64,000 nucleotides of DNA from Treponema sp. (GTDB lineage Bacteria; Spirochaetota; Spirochaetia; Treponematales; Treponemataceae). Below, piece by piece: positions 24,296 through 33,353 of this stretch; the first letter of the stretch is position 1; every line of letters begins with the position of its first letter. The notes beneath the pieces are model-generated. The model was not told where the DNA came from. It did not search any database and saw nothing but the letters and a program-made list of their open reading frames with translations. The stretch is taken from assembly GCA_016286365.1 (NCBI GenBank), contig JAEESN010000004.1, positions 62,001 to 126,000 of the forward strand, given 5' to 3'. The position numbers were made by a program, and so were the translations under genes.

Positions 24296-26401
24296 ATGCA
24301 TAAGAATAGGAAAATATATGCTTTTCTCTTTTTCATTCTGATTCTTTTTTCTTTTACTTCCTGCAAAAATAAACAGAAAAGAATCTATCTTAATGATTCT
24401 CTTTTGTTTTTTGAGGCACCACCCTATCAGGAATTGCAACATATCCAGGACAACAAGGATTTTATAAAACTCACACCCGATGTTGCAGATGACCTTACAC
24501 ATGCCCTTGTAAATGAAAATGATTACATCTGGGTTAAATCAACTTTTACTTTAGATAAAAGCCTACAATACAAAGACTTAGCCTTATACATTGCTTTTCT
24601 CCGCTCTGCAGATACTGTATACCTTAACGGAAGTCTTCTTGGGACCTACGGAGGATTTCCTACAGAGGAATACAGCTCCGGATTTAAAGCCCATTATTAT
24701 CCGATTCAAAAAGAGCTCTTAAATCAGGAGGGCGAAAACATTATCTTTATAAAAATCTGGCCGGGTCCTCTTGGAGCAATCTCGAGTGACATTTTTATCG
24801 GCGATCCTAAAGATACTTATATGCTTTCTGAACTTAAAAGCTTTCTTAATTCCAAAATAAATCTGATTTTTTCCGGCGCCATGTTTTTTGTTTTTGTACT
24901 CTATTTTATCATGCATATCGGACTTAAAAAATTCTTTGACAATATTGAATACATAGTCTTTGCACTTTTGAACCTTTTTACGATTCTCTTCCTCTTTCCG
25001 TTCTATTCGATAGAACTTCCCTGGATTTACAACATTGGTATTCCATATCTCACGATTCTTAAGATCACAGTGTGCTCGGGCGCATTCATTACAATTTATT
25101 TTGCAAACTCATTTATAATTTCTTTCCTAAAATATCCGTGGAAAAAGCATATTGCAGAATTGCGAATTATTCTTCTTGCAATTCCACTCTTCTTTACATA
25201 CTTTATTCCGACCTACAGAAGACTTATTGATTTTATCCCTTTTATTACAGCCTTCGTTCTCCTCCAGTTCTGCTTTAGTATCCCGCTTATTGTAAAAGCA
25301 TTAAAGTCTCCTGAAAAAAAGGTTTATGCTTATCAGCTTCTGGGAGGATTTGCTCCTGTAATCTTCAGCATTGTTATTGATGTTCTGATACGCTTTGTAT
25401 TTAAAATCAAAGCCTTACCATACTTTACGTTATATGGCTGGCAGATAACAATAATTATATTCCTCTGTTACCTTGTTGTACGCTTTAATAACGCTTACTC
25501 AAAGAACGCTCTTTTAAAGACAAAGCTCGAAGAGTTTAATGCAAACCTCGAAGAAATTGTAACCGAAAGAACAAAAGAACTTTCAGATGCAAACTTTGTT
25601 TTAACACGCGGACTCGAAGCAGTTTCTAACGTTCAGAATAATTTTATTCCCAATCCCAAAAATCAGTATCCTGGATGGGAAATCACCGCTTCATATTCAA
25701 TCCTTACAGATAATGTTTCCGGCGATATTTATGATTACTACACAAAAAAATCTGAACTTAAGGGAATAGGACTTTTTGATGTTTCGGGTCACGGTATTCC
25801 TGCTGGTCTTATGACTATCCTTGCTAAAGGAATTATTTCGCAGCACTTTATGAATTCACTCGAAAACAAAGATTCTTTAACTGATGTAATGAATAAAATC
25901 AATGAATCTTACATCAAGGAAAAGGTAAACGTAGAAAACTATATCACAGGACTTTTGTTCCGCTTTAGTGAGATTTCCAAGAAAAATACCTGCGATGTAG
26001 AAATCGTAAATGCCGGTCATCCTCATCCTCTTTATTTTGATGCAAAAGCAAATGACATTACAGAAATTGTATATAAAAATCCGGAAGAACAGTATGGTAT
26101 GATTGGTGTTGAAGGATTGAATGTTTCTTTCCCTGTAACAACGATTAAATCTTCCCCTGATGATATTTTTGTTTTATTCACAGACGGACTTATAGAAGCC
26201 CATGATAATACAAAAGAACAGTTTGGAATTGAACGCGTAAAGAAAATTGTTAAGGCAAATAAAAACGCTTCTGCACAGAACATCCTCGATGCCATAAATA
26301 AAGGATTTACTACATTCCTTGATGGAGAGCCTGTTCATGATGATATTACTGTAATCGTTGCTAAAAGAAAAAAAGCTTCCGACTTTATAGAAGAACTATA
26401 A
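24296..26401 (+). CDS. 7TMR-DISM-type membrane sensor with a C-terminal SpoIIE-like PP2C phosphatase
   Basis: A 701-residue signalling protein. A signal peptide with a lipobox-like FTSC (Cys23) is followed by a periplasmic jelly-roll-like sensor domain (about 40-185, with VYLNGSLLGTYGGF), about seven transmembrane helices (190-400), a short coiled coil (405-435), and a PP2C phosphatase domain (about 450-697). The phosphatase metal-binding acidic residues are visible in SGDIYDY, FDVSGHGIP, FTDGLIEA and DDITVIV. Such proteins usually dephosphorylate anti-sigma-factor antagonists or related partners in response to an external cue. No STAS or anti-sigma kinase gene is nearby. The ligand is unknown. 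Confidence 0.88.
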   Translation: MHKNRKIYAFLFFILILFSFTSCKNKQKRIYLNDSLLFFEAPPYQELQHIQDNKDFIKLTPDVADDLTHALVNENDYIWVKSTFTLDKSLQYKDLALYIAFLRSADTVYLNGSLLGTYGGFPTEEYSSGFKAHYYPIQKELLNQEGENIIFIKIWPGPLGAISSDIFIGDPKDTYMLSELKSFLNSKINLIFSGAMFFVFVLYFIMHIGLKKFFDNIEYIVFALLNLFTILFLFPFYSIELPWIYNIGIPYLTILKITVCSGAFITIYFANSFIISFLKYPWKKHIAELRIILLAIPLFFTYFIPTYRRLIDFIPFITAFVLLQFCFSIPLIVKALKSPEKKVYAYQLLGGFAPVIFSIVIDVLIRFVFKIKALPYFTLYGWQITIIIFLCYLVVRFNNAYSKNALLKTKLEEFNANLEEIVTERTKELSDANFVLTRGLEAVSNVQNNFIPNPKNQYPGWEITASYSILTDNVSGDIYDYYTKKSELKGIGLFDVSGHGIPAGLMTILAKGIISQHFMNSLENKDSLTDVMNKINESYIKEKVNVENYITGLLFRFSEISKKNTCDVEIVNAGHPHPLYFDAKANDITEIVYKNPEEQYGMIGVEGLNVSFPVTTIKSSPDDIFVLFTDGLIEAHDNTKEQFGIERVKKIVKANKNASAQNILDAINKGFTTFLDGEPVHDDITVIVAKRKKASDFIEEL

Positions 26402-26459
26402 AACCGAAAGCTCTAAATCTTATCTAAAATAGCTGATTATTTTTTTTTGTTCTGATATT

Positions 26460-27479
26460 CTATCTCTGAATACGACCCGAGCCGTTTCCACCGGCAAGCT
26501 TTTCTACTTCATCTACGCTTACCATGTTGTAATCGCCTTCGATTGTATGTTTAAGACAACTTGCGGCTACTGCAAATTCAACAGCGTCCTGAGTTGATTT
26601 TCCGTTCAAAAGTGAATAGATTAATCCACCTCCAAAGCTGTCTCCGCCACCTACGCGATCAACAATGTACATCTCGTATTCTTTACTAAAGCAGTAATCC
26701 TTTCCGTCGTATAAAAGGGCTGCCCAGTTGTTACGGTTTGCATTGATTGATGTTCTGAGTGTGATTGCAACTTTTTTGAACCCGAATTTATCGGCAAGTT
26801 GTTTTGCAACAGATTTATAGCCTTCTTTGTTTAATTTTCCGCTGTTGATGTCTGTGTTTTCGGCTTCGATTCCAAATACATCTTTTGCATCTTCTTCGTT
26901 AGAAATACATACATCTACATACTTACAGATTTCTGTCATTGCCTTGCGAGCTTCTTCGCGGGTCCAGAGTTTTCCGCGGTAGTTTAAGTCGCAGCTTACT
27001 GTAGCACCTGCTTCTTTTGCAGCCTTACAAGCCTGAATACAGATTTCTACCAGGTTTCCGCCAAGGGCCGGAGTGATTCCTGTAAGATGGAACCATTTAC
27101 AGTCTTTGAATATTTCTTTCCAGTTAAAGTCTTCGGGTTTTGCTTCGGCAATTGCGGAGTGTGCACGGTCGTAAATACATTTAGAACCACGCTGGCTTGC
27201 TCCCCTTTCGTTATAATAGATTCCTACACGGTCTCCGCCACGAACGATGTACTGTGTGTTTACACCATAACGGCGGAGGCTGTTTACGGCTGCCTGACCT
27301 ATTTCGTGTTTTGGAAGCTTTGTAACGTAATAAGAATCAAGTCCGAAGTTTGCAAGGGAAACAGCAACGTTAGCCTCGCCTCCCCCGAATGTTGATGTCA
27401 TTTTATCCACCTGAACAAAGCGGAAGTATCCTTCCGGTTCAAGGCGGAGCATTATTTCGCCAAATGTAACAGTTTTCAT
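26460..27479 (-). CDS. kdgK: 2-keto-3-deoxygluconate kinase
   Basis: A 339-residue PfkB-family sugar kinase that phosphorylates 2-keto-3-deoxygluconate to KDPG. The N-terminal part has FGGGEANVAVSLANFG and the C-terminal catalytic motif is RVGGGDSFGGGLIYSL, with the catalytic Asp in GGGD. A good AAGGAAG ribosome site precedes the ATG. The assignment to KDG among PfkB kinases is supported by the hexuronate genes directly upstream in the same direction (KDPG aldolase, uxaC, uxuB). It is separated from the aldolase gene by a hairpin-rich gap of 487 bp, so it may be expressed partly on its own. Confidence 0.9.
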   Translation of the reverse strand: MKTVTFGEIMLRLEPEGYFRFVQVDKMTSTFGGGEANVAVSLANFGLDSYYVTKLPKHEIGQAAVNSLRRYGVNTQYIVRGGDRVGIYYNERGASQRGSKCIYDRAHSAIAEAKPEDFNWKEIFKDCKWFHLTGITPALGGNLVEICIQACKAAKEAGATVSCDLNYRGKLWTREEARKAMTEICKYVDVCISNEEDAKDVFGIEAENTDINSGKLNKEGYKSVAKQLADKFGFKKVAITLRTSINANRNNWAALLYDGKDYCFSKEYEMYIVDRVGGGDSFGGGLIYSLLNGKSTQDAVEFAVAASCLKHTIEGDYNMVSVDEVEKLAGGNGSGRIQR

Positions 27480-27506
27480 ATGTTCTTCCTTATATAAACT
27501 TATTTT

Positions 27507-27803
27507 CTTAAGGGAGGTCCCTTAAGGATCCCCTGTTTTATACATATTCTTTTTTTTAGGGAGGTCCCTAAAACCCCTTTTTTTAAATTTATTCTTTAGG
27601 GAAAGTCCCTAAAATCCTTTTTTTAAATCTATTTTTTAGGGGAGGGCCCCTAAAACCCTTTTTTTAAATTTATTCTTTAGGGGAGGACCCCTAAAACCCC
27701 CTTTTATTGGGAGAGGACACCCCCTCTACTTCGGAAGCGGAGGGTTTTCCTCTCCCAAACCCTCTTCTTCCCCGAGCACCGCTTAGGGGAATTTTCCCCT
27801 AAG
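27507..27803. repeat. Array of seven palindromic hairpin units, mainly of the TTTAGGGG...CCCCTAAA type
   Basis: Five units share arms of TTAGGGA or TTTAGGGG and their complements: 27507-27526, 27555-27572, 27595-27613, 27635-27654 and 27676-27695. The last four are each followed by a C-rich stretch, and most of these by a T run and AAATTTATTCT-like linker, giving spacings of about 40 bp. A larger stem follows, TTGGGAGAGGA (27707-27717) with TCCTCTCCCAA (27748-27758), and then CTTAGGGGAA/TTCCCCTAAG (27782-27803). Arms vary between copies but pairing is always kept, which points to selection for structure or a mobile palindrome family. With the second array this fills the gap between kdgK and the aldolase gene; no gene lies in it. 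Confidence 0.85.
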
Positions 27804-27840
27804 AACCCCTTTTTAAATGGGGATTGGTTGGCTGGCGTAT

Positions 27841-27954
27841 TGGACGGCTTATGATTCCATAAGCGTCCAGATTTATTTTTATAGGACGGCTTAAGCAGAG
27901 CTTAAGCGTCCAAAATCTTTTTTGGGGGACGGCTTAAGCGGGGCTTAAGCGTCC
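27841..27954. repeat. Three GGACGGCTTAAGC-type palindromic units
   Basis: Units at 27841-27869, 27884-27911 and 27927-27954. The left arm is GGACGGCTTAAGC (TGGACGGCTTATG in the first), and the right arm GCTTAAGCGTCC pairs with it, leaving one G bulged at the same place in each. In the first unit both arms changed together (TTATG with CATAA). Loops are 3-4 nt. Confidence 0.85.
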
Positions 27955-27966
27955 TGTAGTTTTCTT

Positions 27967-28605
27967 CTAGCCTCTTATTTCTTTTACTATTCCTGAAGCT
28001 TCTCGGGTCAGGCGTTCGATTTCGGCGAAGTTTCCGGAAGTTATGAGGTCGGATTTTACCATCCAGCTGCCGCCGCAGGCAAGGATTTTGGTGCAGGAAA
28101 GATAGTCGCGGACGTTCTGGGGGTTTATGCCGCCGGTGGGCATAAAGAGCATTTTGGTATAGGGAGCGCTCATGGCTTTTATCATTTTAAGGCCGCCGGC
28201 GTTTTCGGCTGGGAAGAATTTTACTACTTCTAAACCGTAATCAAGAGCCATTTCGAGTTCTGTCGGAGTCATGATGCCGGGGGTAATCGGGTAGTTTTTC
28301 TTGAGGCAGTATTCTACTACTTTTGGATTAAAGCCAGGGCTTACTATAAATTTTGCACCTGCTCCTACTGCTCTTTTTACCTGTTCTACAGATAAAACTG
28401 TTCCGGCTCCGGTAAGCATGTTTGGAAACTCTTTTGAGATAATACGGATGCTTTCTTCGGCTGCATCTGTCCTGAAGGTTACTTCGGCACAGGGAAGTCC
28501 GCCATTTACAAGACTTTGTGCAAGCGGTTTTGCATCATCTGCTTTATTCAAAACTACAACAGGGACAATCCCGGTTGAGCCTATCTGTTTAAGTACATCA
28601 TTCAT
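27967..28605 (-). CDS. eda: 2-keto-3-deoxy-6-phosphogluconate aldolase
   Basis: A 212-residue class I aldolase that cleaves KDPG to pyruvate and glyceraldehyde-3-phosphate. The active-site pieces are visible: AEVTFRTD (Glu and Arg), the TGAGTVL strand, FIVSPGFNP, and the Schiff-base Lys in VVKFFPAEN, followed by MPTGGI for phosphate binding. An AGAGG ribosome site precedes the ATG. It lies 19 nt after uxaC in the hexuronate operon. Confidence 0.94.
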   Translation of the reverse strand: MNDVLKQIGSTGIVPVVVLNKADDAKPLAQSLVNGGLPCAEVTFRTDAAEESIRIISKEFPNMLTGAGTVLSVEQVKRAVGAGAKFIVSPGFNPKVVEYCLKKNYPITPGIMTPTELEMALDYGLEVVKFFPAENAGGLKMIKAMSAPYTKMLFMPTGGINPQNVRDYLSCTKILACGGSWMVKSDLITSGNFAEIERLTREASGIVKEIRG

Positions 28606-28624
28606 AAAATGCCTCTTTTTAAAT

Positions 28625-30070
28625 TTATATCTTTTTTAAGAAAAAATCTTCTGCGTTTTTACAGGAAATATCTTTTACGATTTTTCCAAGCACTTCTTTC
28701 TGCCACGGGTATTCTCCGTTTTCCACAAGATTCCCTATGTAATTACATAAGATGCGGCGGAAGTATTCATGACGCGGATACGAAAGAAAACTTCTTGAAT
28801 CTGTGAGCATTCCAACATAACATCGCAAAACCGAAGTGCGTGAATATACCCTTATCTGTTCTTCAATTCCGTCCTTATGATCGTTGAACCACCATGCAGG
28901 ACCAAACTGACAGTTACGAAAATTGGCAGCCATTGTGGCAAGCGCTTCATTATCTTTTGGATTTAAGTTATAAAGAATTGTCTTTGCACCAGGTTCTGCA
29001 GAATAAATCGCATTTAAAACTGAACCAAGTTCAGAGATAAAACTAAAATCGTTCAGGCTGTCTTCGCCGATATTAATTCCGCTTTGTTCCTTCATCAAAG
29101 AATTATTGTCGCGCAGAGCACCCAGGTGAATCTGCATTACAAAGCCTTTCTGTGCGTAGAGTTTTCCAAGTTCAACCAAAACATATCCGCGGTATTTCTG
29201 GATTTCTTCGTCCTTAAGACTTTTTCCAATCCAGGCTTTTTCAAAACTATAATCAACATCGCTTTCGTCACAAGGAAGATAAAAATCACTTTCCAGGGAA
29301 TGGTCGCTTACAACACTTCCGTTCTCTTTAAAATAATCCATCCGCCTTCCAAGGGCTAAAATCATATCCTTTACGCTTTTAAATTTTCTGCCATCCATCT
29401 CCTGGAGCTTAGAAATATAATCACCGAAATTTTTATTCTGAGGATTTAAAACTGCATCTGGGCGGAAAGAAGGTCTTACCTTGCAATCTTTCCATTCAAG
29501 GCTCAATTTTTTATGCCATTCAAGGCTGTCTAAAGGATCATCAGTTGTACAAAGCTCACGAACGCCCATTTTTAATAAAAGCTTTCGCGGAGTGTAATCA
29601 TCTTTTAAAAGAAGCTCATTGCATTTATTCCAGATTTTAAGCGCATTTTGCTCAGTAAGAGGTTCAGTAATTCCAAAATAACGCTTGAGTTCCAAATGGC
29701 TCCAGTGATAGAGCGGATTTCCGATTGAGCCTTCCAATGTTTTTACAAAAGAAAGATAGCGTTCATAATCAGCTTTTTCTGCAGCCTCTTTTCCGCCTCT
29801 CTCTTCTATAGATTTTACACTTCCATCCTTATTCAGATGTCCTGTGATTAAGCCTTCATCAATTCCGAAAGCACGCATTGCCCGCCATTTATAATGATCG
29901 TGATCAAGCCATGCATTCGAAAGATTTCCAAGCGGTTTATCTTCATAAATTTCTTTTGGAGAAAGGTGATTGTGAAAATCAAAAATCGGTTCATTTTCTG
30001 CATACTCATGGAATAAGATACGAGCAGTTTTAGTTTGTAAAAGAAAATCATCATCCAGAAATTTTTTCAT
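28625..30070 (-). CDS. uxaC: Glucuronate (uronate) isomerase
   Basis: A 481-residue enzyme that isomerises D-glucuronate to fructuronate, or galacturonate to tagaturonate. The metal site near the start, PIFDFHNHLSPKEI, is typical, and the C-terminal SRSFLSYPRHEYFRRILCN is a family hallmark. Length is as expected. The gene overlaps the upstream serine hydrolase by 20 bp and precedes the aldolase, placing it inside the uxuB-to-kdgA transcript. Confidence 0.96.
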   Translation of the reverse strand: MKKFLDDDFLLQTKTARILFHEYAENEPIFDFHNHLSPKEIYEDKPLGNLSNAWLDHDHYKWRAMRAFGIDEGLITGHLNKDGSVKSIEERGGKEAAEKADYERYLSFVKTLEGSIGNPLYHWSHLELKRYFGITEPLTEQNALKIWNKCNELLLKDDYTPRKLLLKMGVRELCTTDDPLDSLEWHKKLSLEWKDCKVRPSFRPDAVLNPQNKNFGDYISKLQEMDGRKFKSVKDMILALGRRMDYFKENGSVVSDHSLESDFYLPCDESDVDYSFEKAWIGKSLKDEEIQKYRGYVLVELGKLYAQKGFVMQIHLGALRDNNSLMKEQSGINIGEDSLNDFSFISELGSVLNAIYSAEPGAKTILYNLNPKDNEALATMAANFRNCQFGPAWWFNDHKDGIEEQIRVYSRTSVLRCYVGMLTDSRSFLSYPRHEYFRRILCNYIGNLVENGEYPWQKEVLGKIVKDISCKNAEDFFLKKI

Positions 30071-31475
30071 AATTACCTCTTTTTGATTTTATAATCATAA
30101 TGATTCCTCCGGCAAAAGAAAGAATCACGCTTATTACGATTGTTAAAAATAAATCAGGAACAAAAGATTTTATTACCCATAGCGGAGTGTCAATAAAGAT
30201 TTTTGAAAATGTAAGAAGCAGTAAAGGCCAAAATAAAAATCCAATCACTCCCAGAATGATTTTTCTGATTTTGTGATTTGAGTTGAACCCGTTTTTAGAA
30301 CGAATTGCAAGCACAAATCCTAAAACAGAAACAGCGAAAATTATAAAATAAATCAAATCGTAAAGAAGATGGATTTTTCTGTAATCACTAAAGTTTACTT
30401 CATCAGGTTTTTCACCATCTAAAATTTTAAGGCTTGACCAGAAAGCAGAATCCATAAGATTATTCATACCAAATTCATCAGCACCATTAATCATAAAACA
30501 GACTGCAATATTTTTCTTTGGAAGAATGAACATATAAGTAATTCCATTTTCTACAAGACCACCGTGAAAGATAATCGGCTGCCCGCCATAATACATAAAA
30601 TTCCAGCCCATTCCATAAAGCGTATTATAACTGTCGCACAAAGGTATATTTTTATACCACATGGAGTTTATGCTTTCTTTTGTGATAATCTCCTTTCCAT
30701 CCGGAGTAAGGCCGCCGTTTAAATACATCCTTAAATATTTCCCATGATCGGCCGGAGTCGAAGCAATGTAACCCGCAGGCTCATGAAACCACGATTTTTC
30801 TGTAGGATAATCAGCTTCGCCTCTTATAAAAAAGCCAAAATAATTTCTGTTTCCTTTTAAAAGCTGATTAGAATTTTTAACAGAGAGTGCATCGCCAAAG
30901 GAACTATCCATTCCAAGCGGAGTAAAAATATTTTCTTTTATATATTCTTTGTATGATTTACCCGAAACCTTTTCTATAATTTTTCCAAGTAAGTCGTAAT
31001 TAACATTTGCGTATTCATACTTTCCGTAAGTCTCTGTGATTTTAAGATGTTTTTTATCGTAAAGCTTCATGTGTGTGTCAAAGCCGCTTGTGTGATTAAG
31101 AAGATTTAACACCGTAATTTTTTTTTCAAATTTATATTCAGGAAGGTATAAAGTAAAATCATCATCAAGATTGATTTTTCCTTTTTCTACAAGCTGCATG
31201 ATGCAGAGGGCGGTATAAGATTTACTCATTGAACCAATAAAAAACTGCTGATCCATACTTTTACACTGCCCGGATGTATAGCCATAAAGAGCACTATCAG
31301 GTCCTGTAATTAAAAATGCCATACCGGGAATATGATAAGCTTTAGTTATTTTTGAAAGATAATTATCAAAGTTATAAATTTGTGCTTTAGAGAGCGTGTA
31401 CGCATTTTTAGAAATTTCATCTGCATAACAAAAACCAGTAAGGGCGAGTAAAAAAATCAAGATATATTTTTTCAT
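30051..31475 (-). CDS. Exported serine hydrolase of the beta-lactamase/class C family with C-terminal membrane helices
   Basis: About 474 residues. A signal peptide (cleavage near CYA-DE) is followed by a penicillin-binding-protein-like catalytic domain. The Ser-x-x-Lys motif is in GSMSKSYTAL, the Tyr-x-Asn motif in YANVNYD, and the third motif appears as HGG (IIFHGGLVENG). After about residue 365 there are three or four hydrophobic helices, so the domain is tethered to a membrane. It overlaps uxaC, and a possible internal promoter (-10 TATAAT at 31499-31494) lies upstream. These proteins are esterases, peptidases or beta-lactamases. In a uronate operon an esterase acting on modified sugars is conceivable, but this is inference. 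Of two adjacent ATGs, the second has the better ribosome site spacing. Confidence 0.82.
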   Translation of the reverse strand: MKKYILIFLLALTGFCYADEISKNAYTLSKAQIYNFDNYLSKITKAYHIPGMAFLITGPDSALYGYTSGQCKSMDQQFFIGSMSKSYTALCIMQLVEKGKINLDDDFTLYLPEYKFEKKITVLNLLNHTSGFDTHMKLYDKKHLKITETYGKYEYANVNYDLLGKIIEKVSGKSYKEYIKENIFTPLGMDSSFGDALSVKNSNQLLKGNRNYFGFFIRGEADYPTEKSWFHEPAGYIASTPADHGKYLRMYLNGGLTPDGKEIITKESINSMWYKNIPLCDSYNTLYGMGWNFMYYGGQPIIFHGGLVENGITYMFILPKKNIAVCFMINGADEFGMNNLMDSAFWSSLKILDGEKPDEVNFSDYRKIHLLYDLIYFIIFAVSVLGFVLAIRSKNGFNSNHKIRKIILGVIGFLFWPLLLLTFSKIFIDTPLWVIKSFVPDLFLTIVISVILSFAGGIIMIIKSKRGNYEKISG

Positions 31476-31529
31476 CATAACTCCGTAATGCAGATTATAA
31501 TACTTATAGTGAGTATTGAAAATAAGCGC

Positions 31530-33143
31530 TTATATACTTTGAAGAACTCTTCTTACACTTCCCTTTTCTTTACAAAGCTCTTTGAATAAATCCTTAACGC
31601 GAGGGGCAAGACCCGCCTGGAATAAATCAACACCAAAGATTTCTTTACGGCGAAGAAGCTCATCAATTTTTGTAAGACTTTCATCAGAAACACCTTCTCC
31701 AAGCTTTACGCCTTCCACATATTTTTTTACGTCATCCAAAAGTGGATCAGGGTTTAATTCAAAAACATTGCCGTTATCATCAAGAGCCATAAGGTAACGA
31801 AGCCAAAGTGCAAACACAAGAGGAATTACTTTAAGGTTATCCAGGCTCAGTGATTTATTTTCAAGATATTTTTTGATTGTTTCTCCAAAACGGATTGAAA
31901 GCTTCTGACTTGTATCGCAGGCAATTCGCTGAGGGGTGTCCGGCATAAAAGGATTAGGAATACGGATGTTTACAACTTCATCAATAAAGTCGCGGGGTTT
32001 AATGATTCCGGGATCAACAACAACAGGAAGTCCTTCTTCGTAGCCAAGGCGTTTTACAAGGCGGAGTAAATCTTCATCCTTCATTTCGTCCGCAATCAAA
32101 GTGTAGCCAAGGAGGTTTCCGCTGATTGCAAGGAAGGTGTGAAGAGGATTAAGACATGTGCAGACTTTCATCTTTTCGACTTTGTCTACAGTTTCGCGGT
32201 TTGTAAAATAAAGTCCTGCCTTTTCGAGCTCTGGTCTTCCGTTTGGAAATTTATCTTCGATTACAAGATACTGGCATTCCTCTGCGTTTACAAAAGGAGC
32301 CACATAAGTTTTTTTAGTTGTGATTACAGGGTCGAGTTCTTCGATGCCGTCGTCTTTAAGAATCTGTTCGATTTTTGCATCCGGGCGCGGAGTGATTTTA
32401 TCGATCATTGTCCAAGGGAATGTTACCTTAGATTCATCGTTTATATATTTTAAAAATCCTGATTTACAAACGCCGCGTTTTTCCCATTCTGATGCAAACT
32501 CGTTTACGGCAGCATATAATTTATCTCCGTTGTGGGAGCAGTTATCCATACTCACCATTGCAACAGGAAGTTCACCGTTTACATAGCGTTCGTGGAGGAG
32601 TGTCACAACCTTACCGATGTATGATTTTGGAAGAACAGGGCCTGCATTAAAGTCATCTTCTACACCAGGCATGAACACACCTGATGCATTTTTTAAAAGA
32701 TAGCCCTTTTCTGTGATTGTAAAAGTTACCATCTGGAGAGATGGAGAGCGGAAGATTTCTAAGAGGCGAGCCCAGTCTTTTTCGTTAGAACTATCTGCAC
32801 AAAGCGCTTCCATGATTGAACCAACAACAGTTTTTTCTACCGAGCCGCTTGATTTTAAGGTAACAAGAGCACCGATGTTATCGTGGGGGCGGTACATCTT
32901 TTCGATGATTTCGTAATCATAGCCTTCTGCAACAACAAGCCCCCGGTCCAAAACACCTTTATTTAAAAGCTCTTGAACAACATTTGCCTGGAACGCGCGG
33001 AAAATATTTCCTGCCCCAAAATGAATCCAGAACGGCTTTTCCTTTGTCGATTTTTTTACATTTTCTATATCAAAAGAAGGAAGAGAATAGCCCTTAGCTT
33101 CCCATTCACCACGATTTTTTATACCTTCTGCCGAAAGCTTCAT
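31530..33143 (-). CDS. uxuB: Fructuronate reductase (mannonate oxidoreductase)
   Basis: A 537-residue member of the mannitol dehydrogenase family that reduces fructuronate to mannonate with NADH. The nucleotide-binding start reads FWIHFGAGNIFRAFQANVV. Further typical parts are SMDNCSHNGDKL in the middle and CLNPLHTFLAI with the catalytic Lys-x-x-x-x-Asn/His region. AGGAG precedes the ATG. It is the first gene of the leftward hexuronate operon. The dedicated dehydratase, uxuA, lies 13 kb away under a similar upstream palindrome. Confidence 0.9.
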   Translation of the reverse strand: MKLSAEGIKNRGEWEAKGYSLPSFDIENVKKSTKEKPFWIHFGAGNIFRAFQANVVQELLNKGVLDRGLVVAEGYDYEIIEKMYRPHDNIGALVTLKSSGSVEKTVVGSIMEALCADSSNEKDWARLLEIFRSPSLQMVTFTITEKGYLLKNASGVFMPGVEDDFNAGPVLPKSYIGKVVTLLHERYVNGELPVAMVSMDNCSHNGDKLYAAVNEFASEWEKRGVCKSGFLKYINDESKVTFPWTMIDKITPRPDAKIEQILKDDGIEELDPVITTKKTYVAPFVNAEECQYLVIEDKFPNGRPELEKAGLYFTNRETVDKVEKMKVCTCLNPLHTFLAISGNLLGYTLIADEMKDEDLLRLVKRLGYEEGLPVVVDPGIIKPRDFIDEVVNIRIPNPFMPDTPQRIACDTSQKLSIRFGETIKKYLENKSLSLDNLKVIPLVFALWLRYLMALDDNGNVFELNPDPLLDDVKKYVEGVKLGEGVSDESLTKIDELLRRKEIFGVDLFQAGLAPRVKDLFKELCKEKGSVRRVLQSI

Positions 33144-33180
33144 TTTAATACTCCTGTAAAGCCAGATAATTATATGGATA

Positions 33181-33227
33181 ATTATACACCAGTTTCCGCT
33201 AAAAAACTATTAACTTTACTACTAGTA
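33181..33227 (-). promoter_or_regulatory. uxuB operon promoter and TACTAGTA palindrome
   Basis: On the minus strand the -10 box is TATAAT (33186-33181), with a weak -35 (TAGTTT at 17 bp). TACTAGTA at 33220-33227 lies about 40 bp upstream of the -10 box. The same core lies 44 bp upstream of the uxuA -10 box, suggesting shared control by a uronate regulator. No regulator gene was found in the window. Confidence 0.5.
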
Positions 33228-33279
33228 TTCTAGCATATTAGTTACAGAAAATCTAGTTTTTTTGTGGGGAAATTTTAAG

Positions 33280-33324
33280 AAAAAAAAAATCAGGGAGATT
33301 GATTATAATGCAGTCTCCCTGATT
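33280..33324 (-). terminator. Terminator of the SUMF1-domain gene
   Basis: Perfect 11-bp arms AATCAGGGAGA (33288-33298) and TCTCCCTGATT (33314-33324). The A run to the left becomes a T run on the leftward transcript, immediately downstream of the gene ending at 33354. Confidence 0.85.
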
Positions 33325-33353
33325 TATTGATATGTTATTGTGAGATATTCGGG

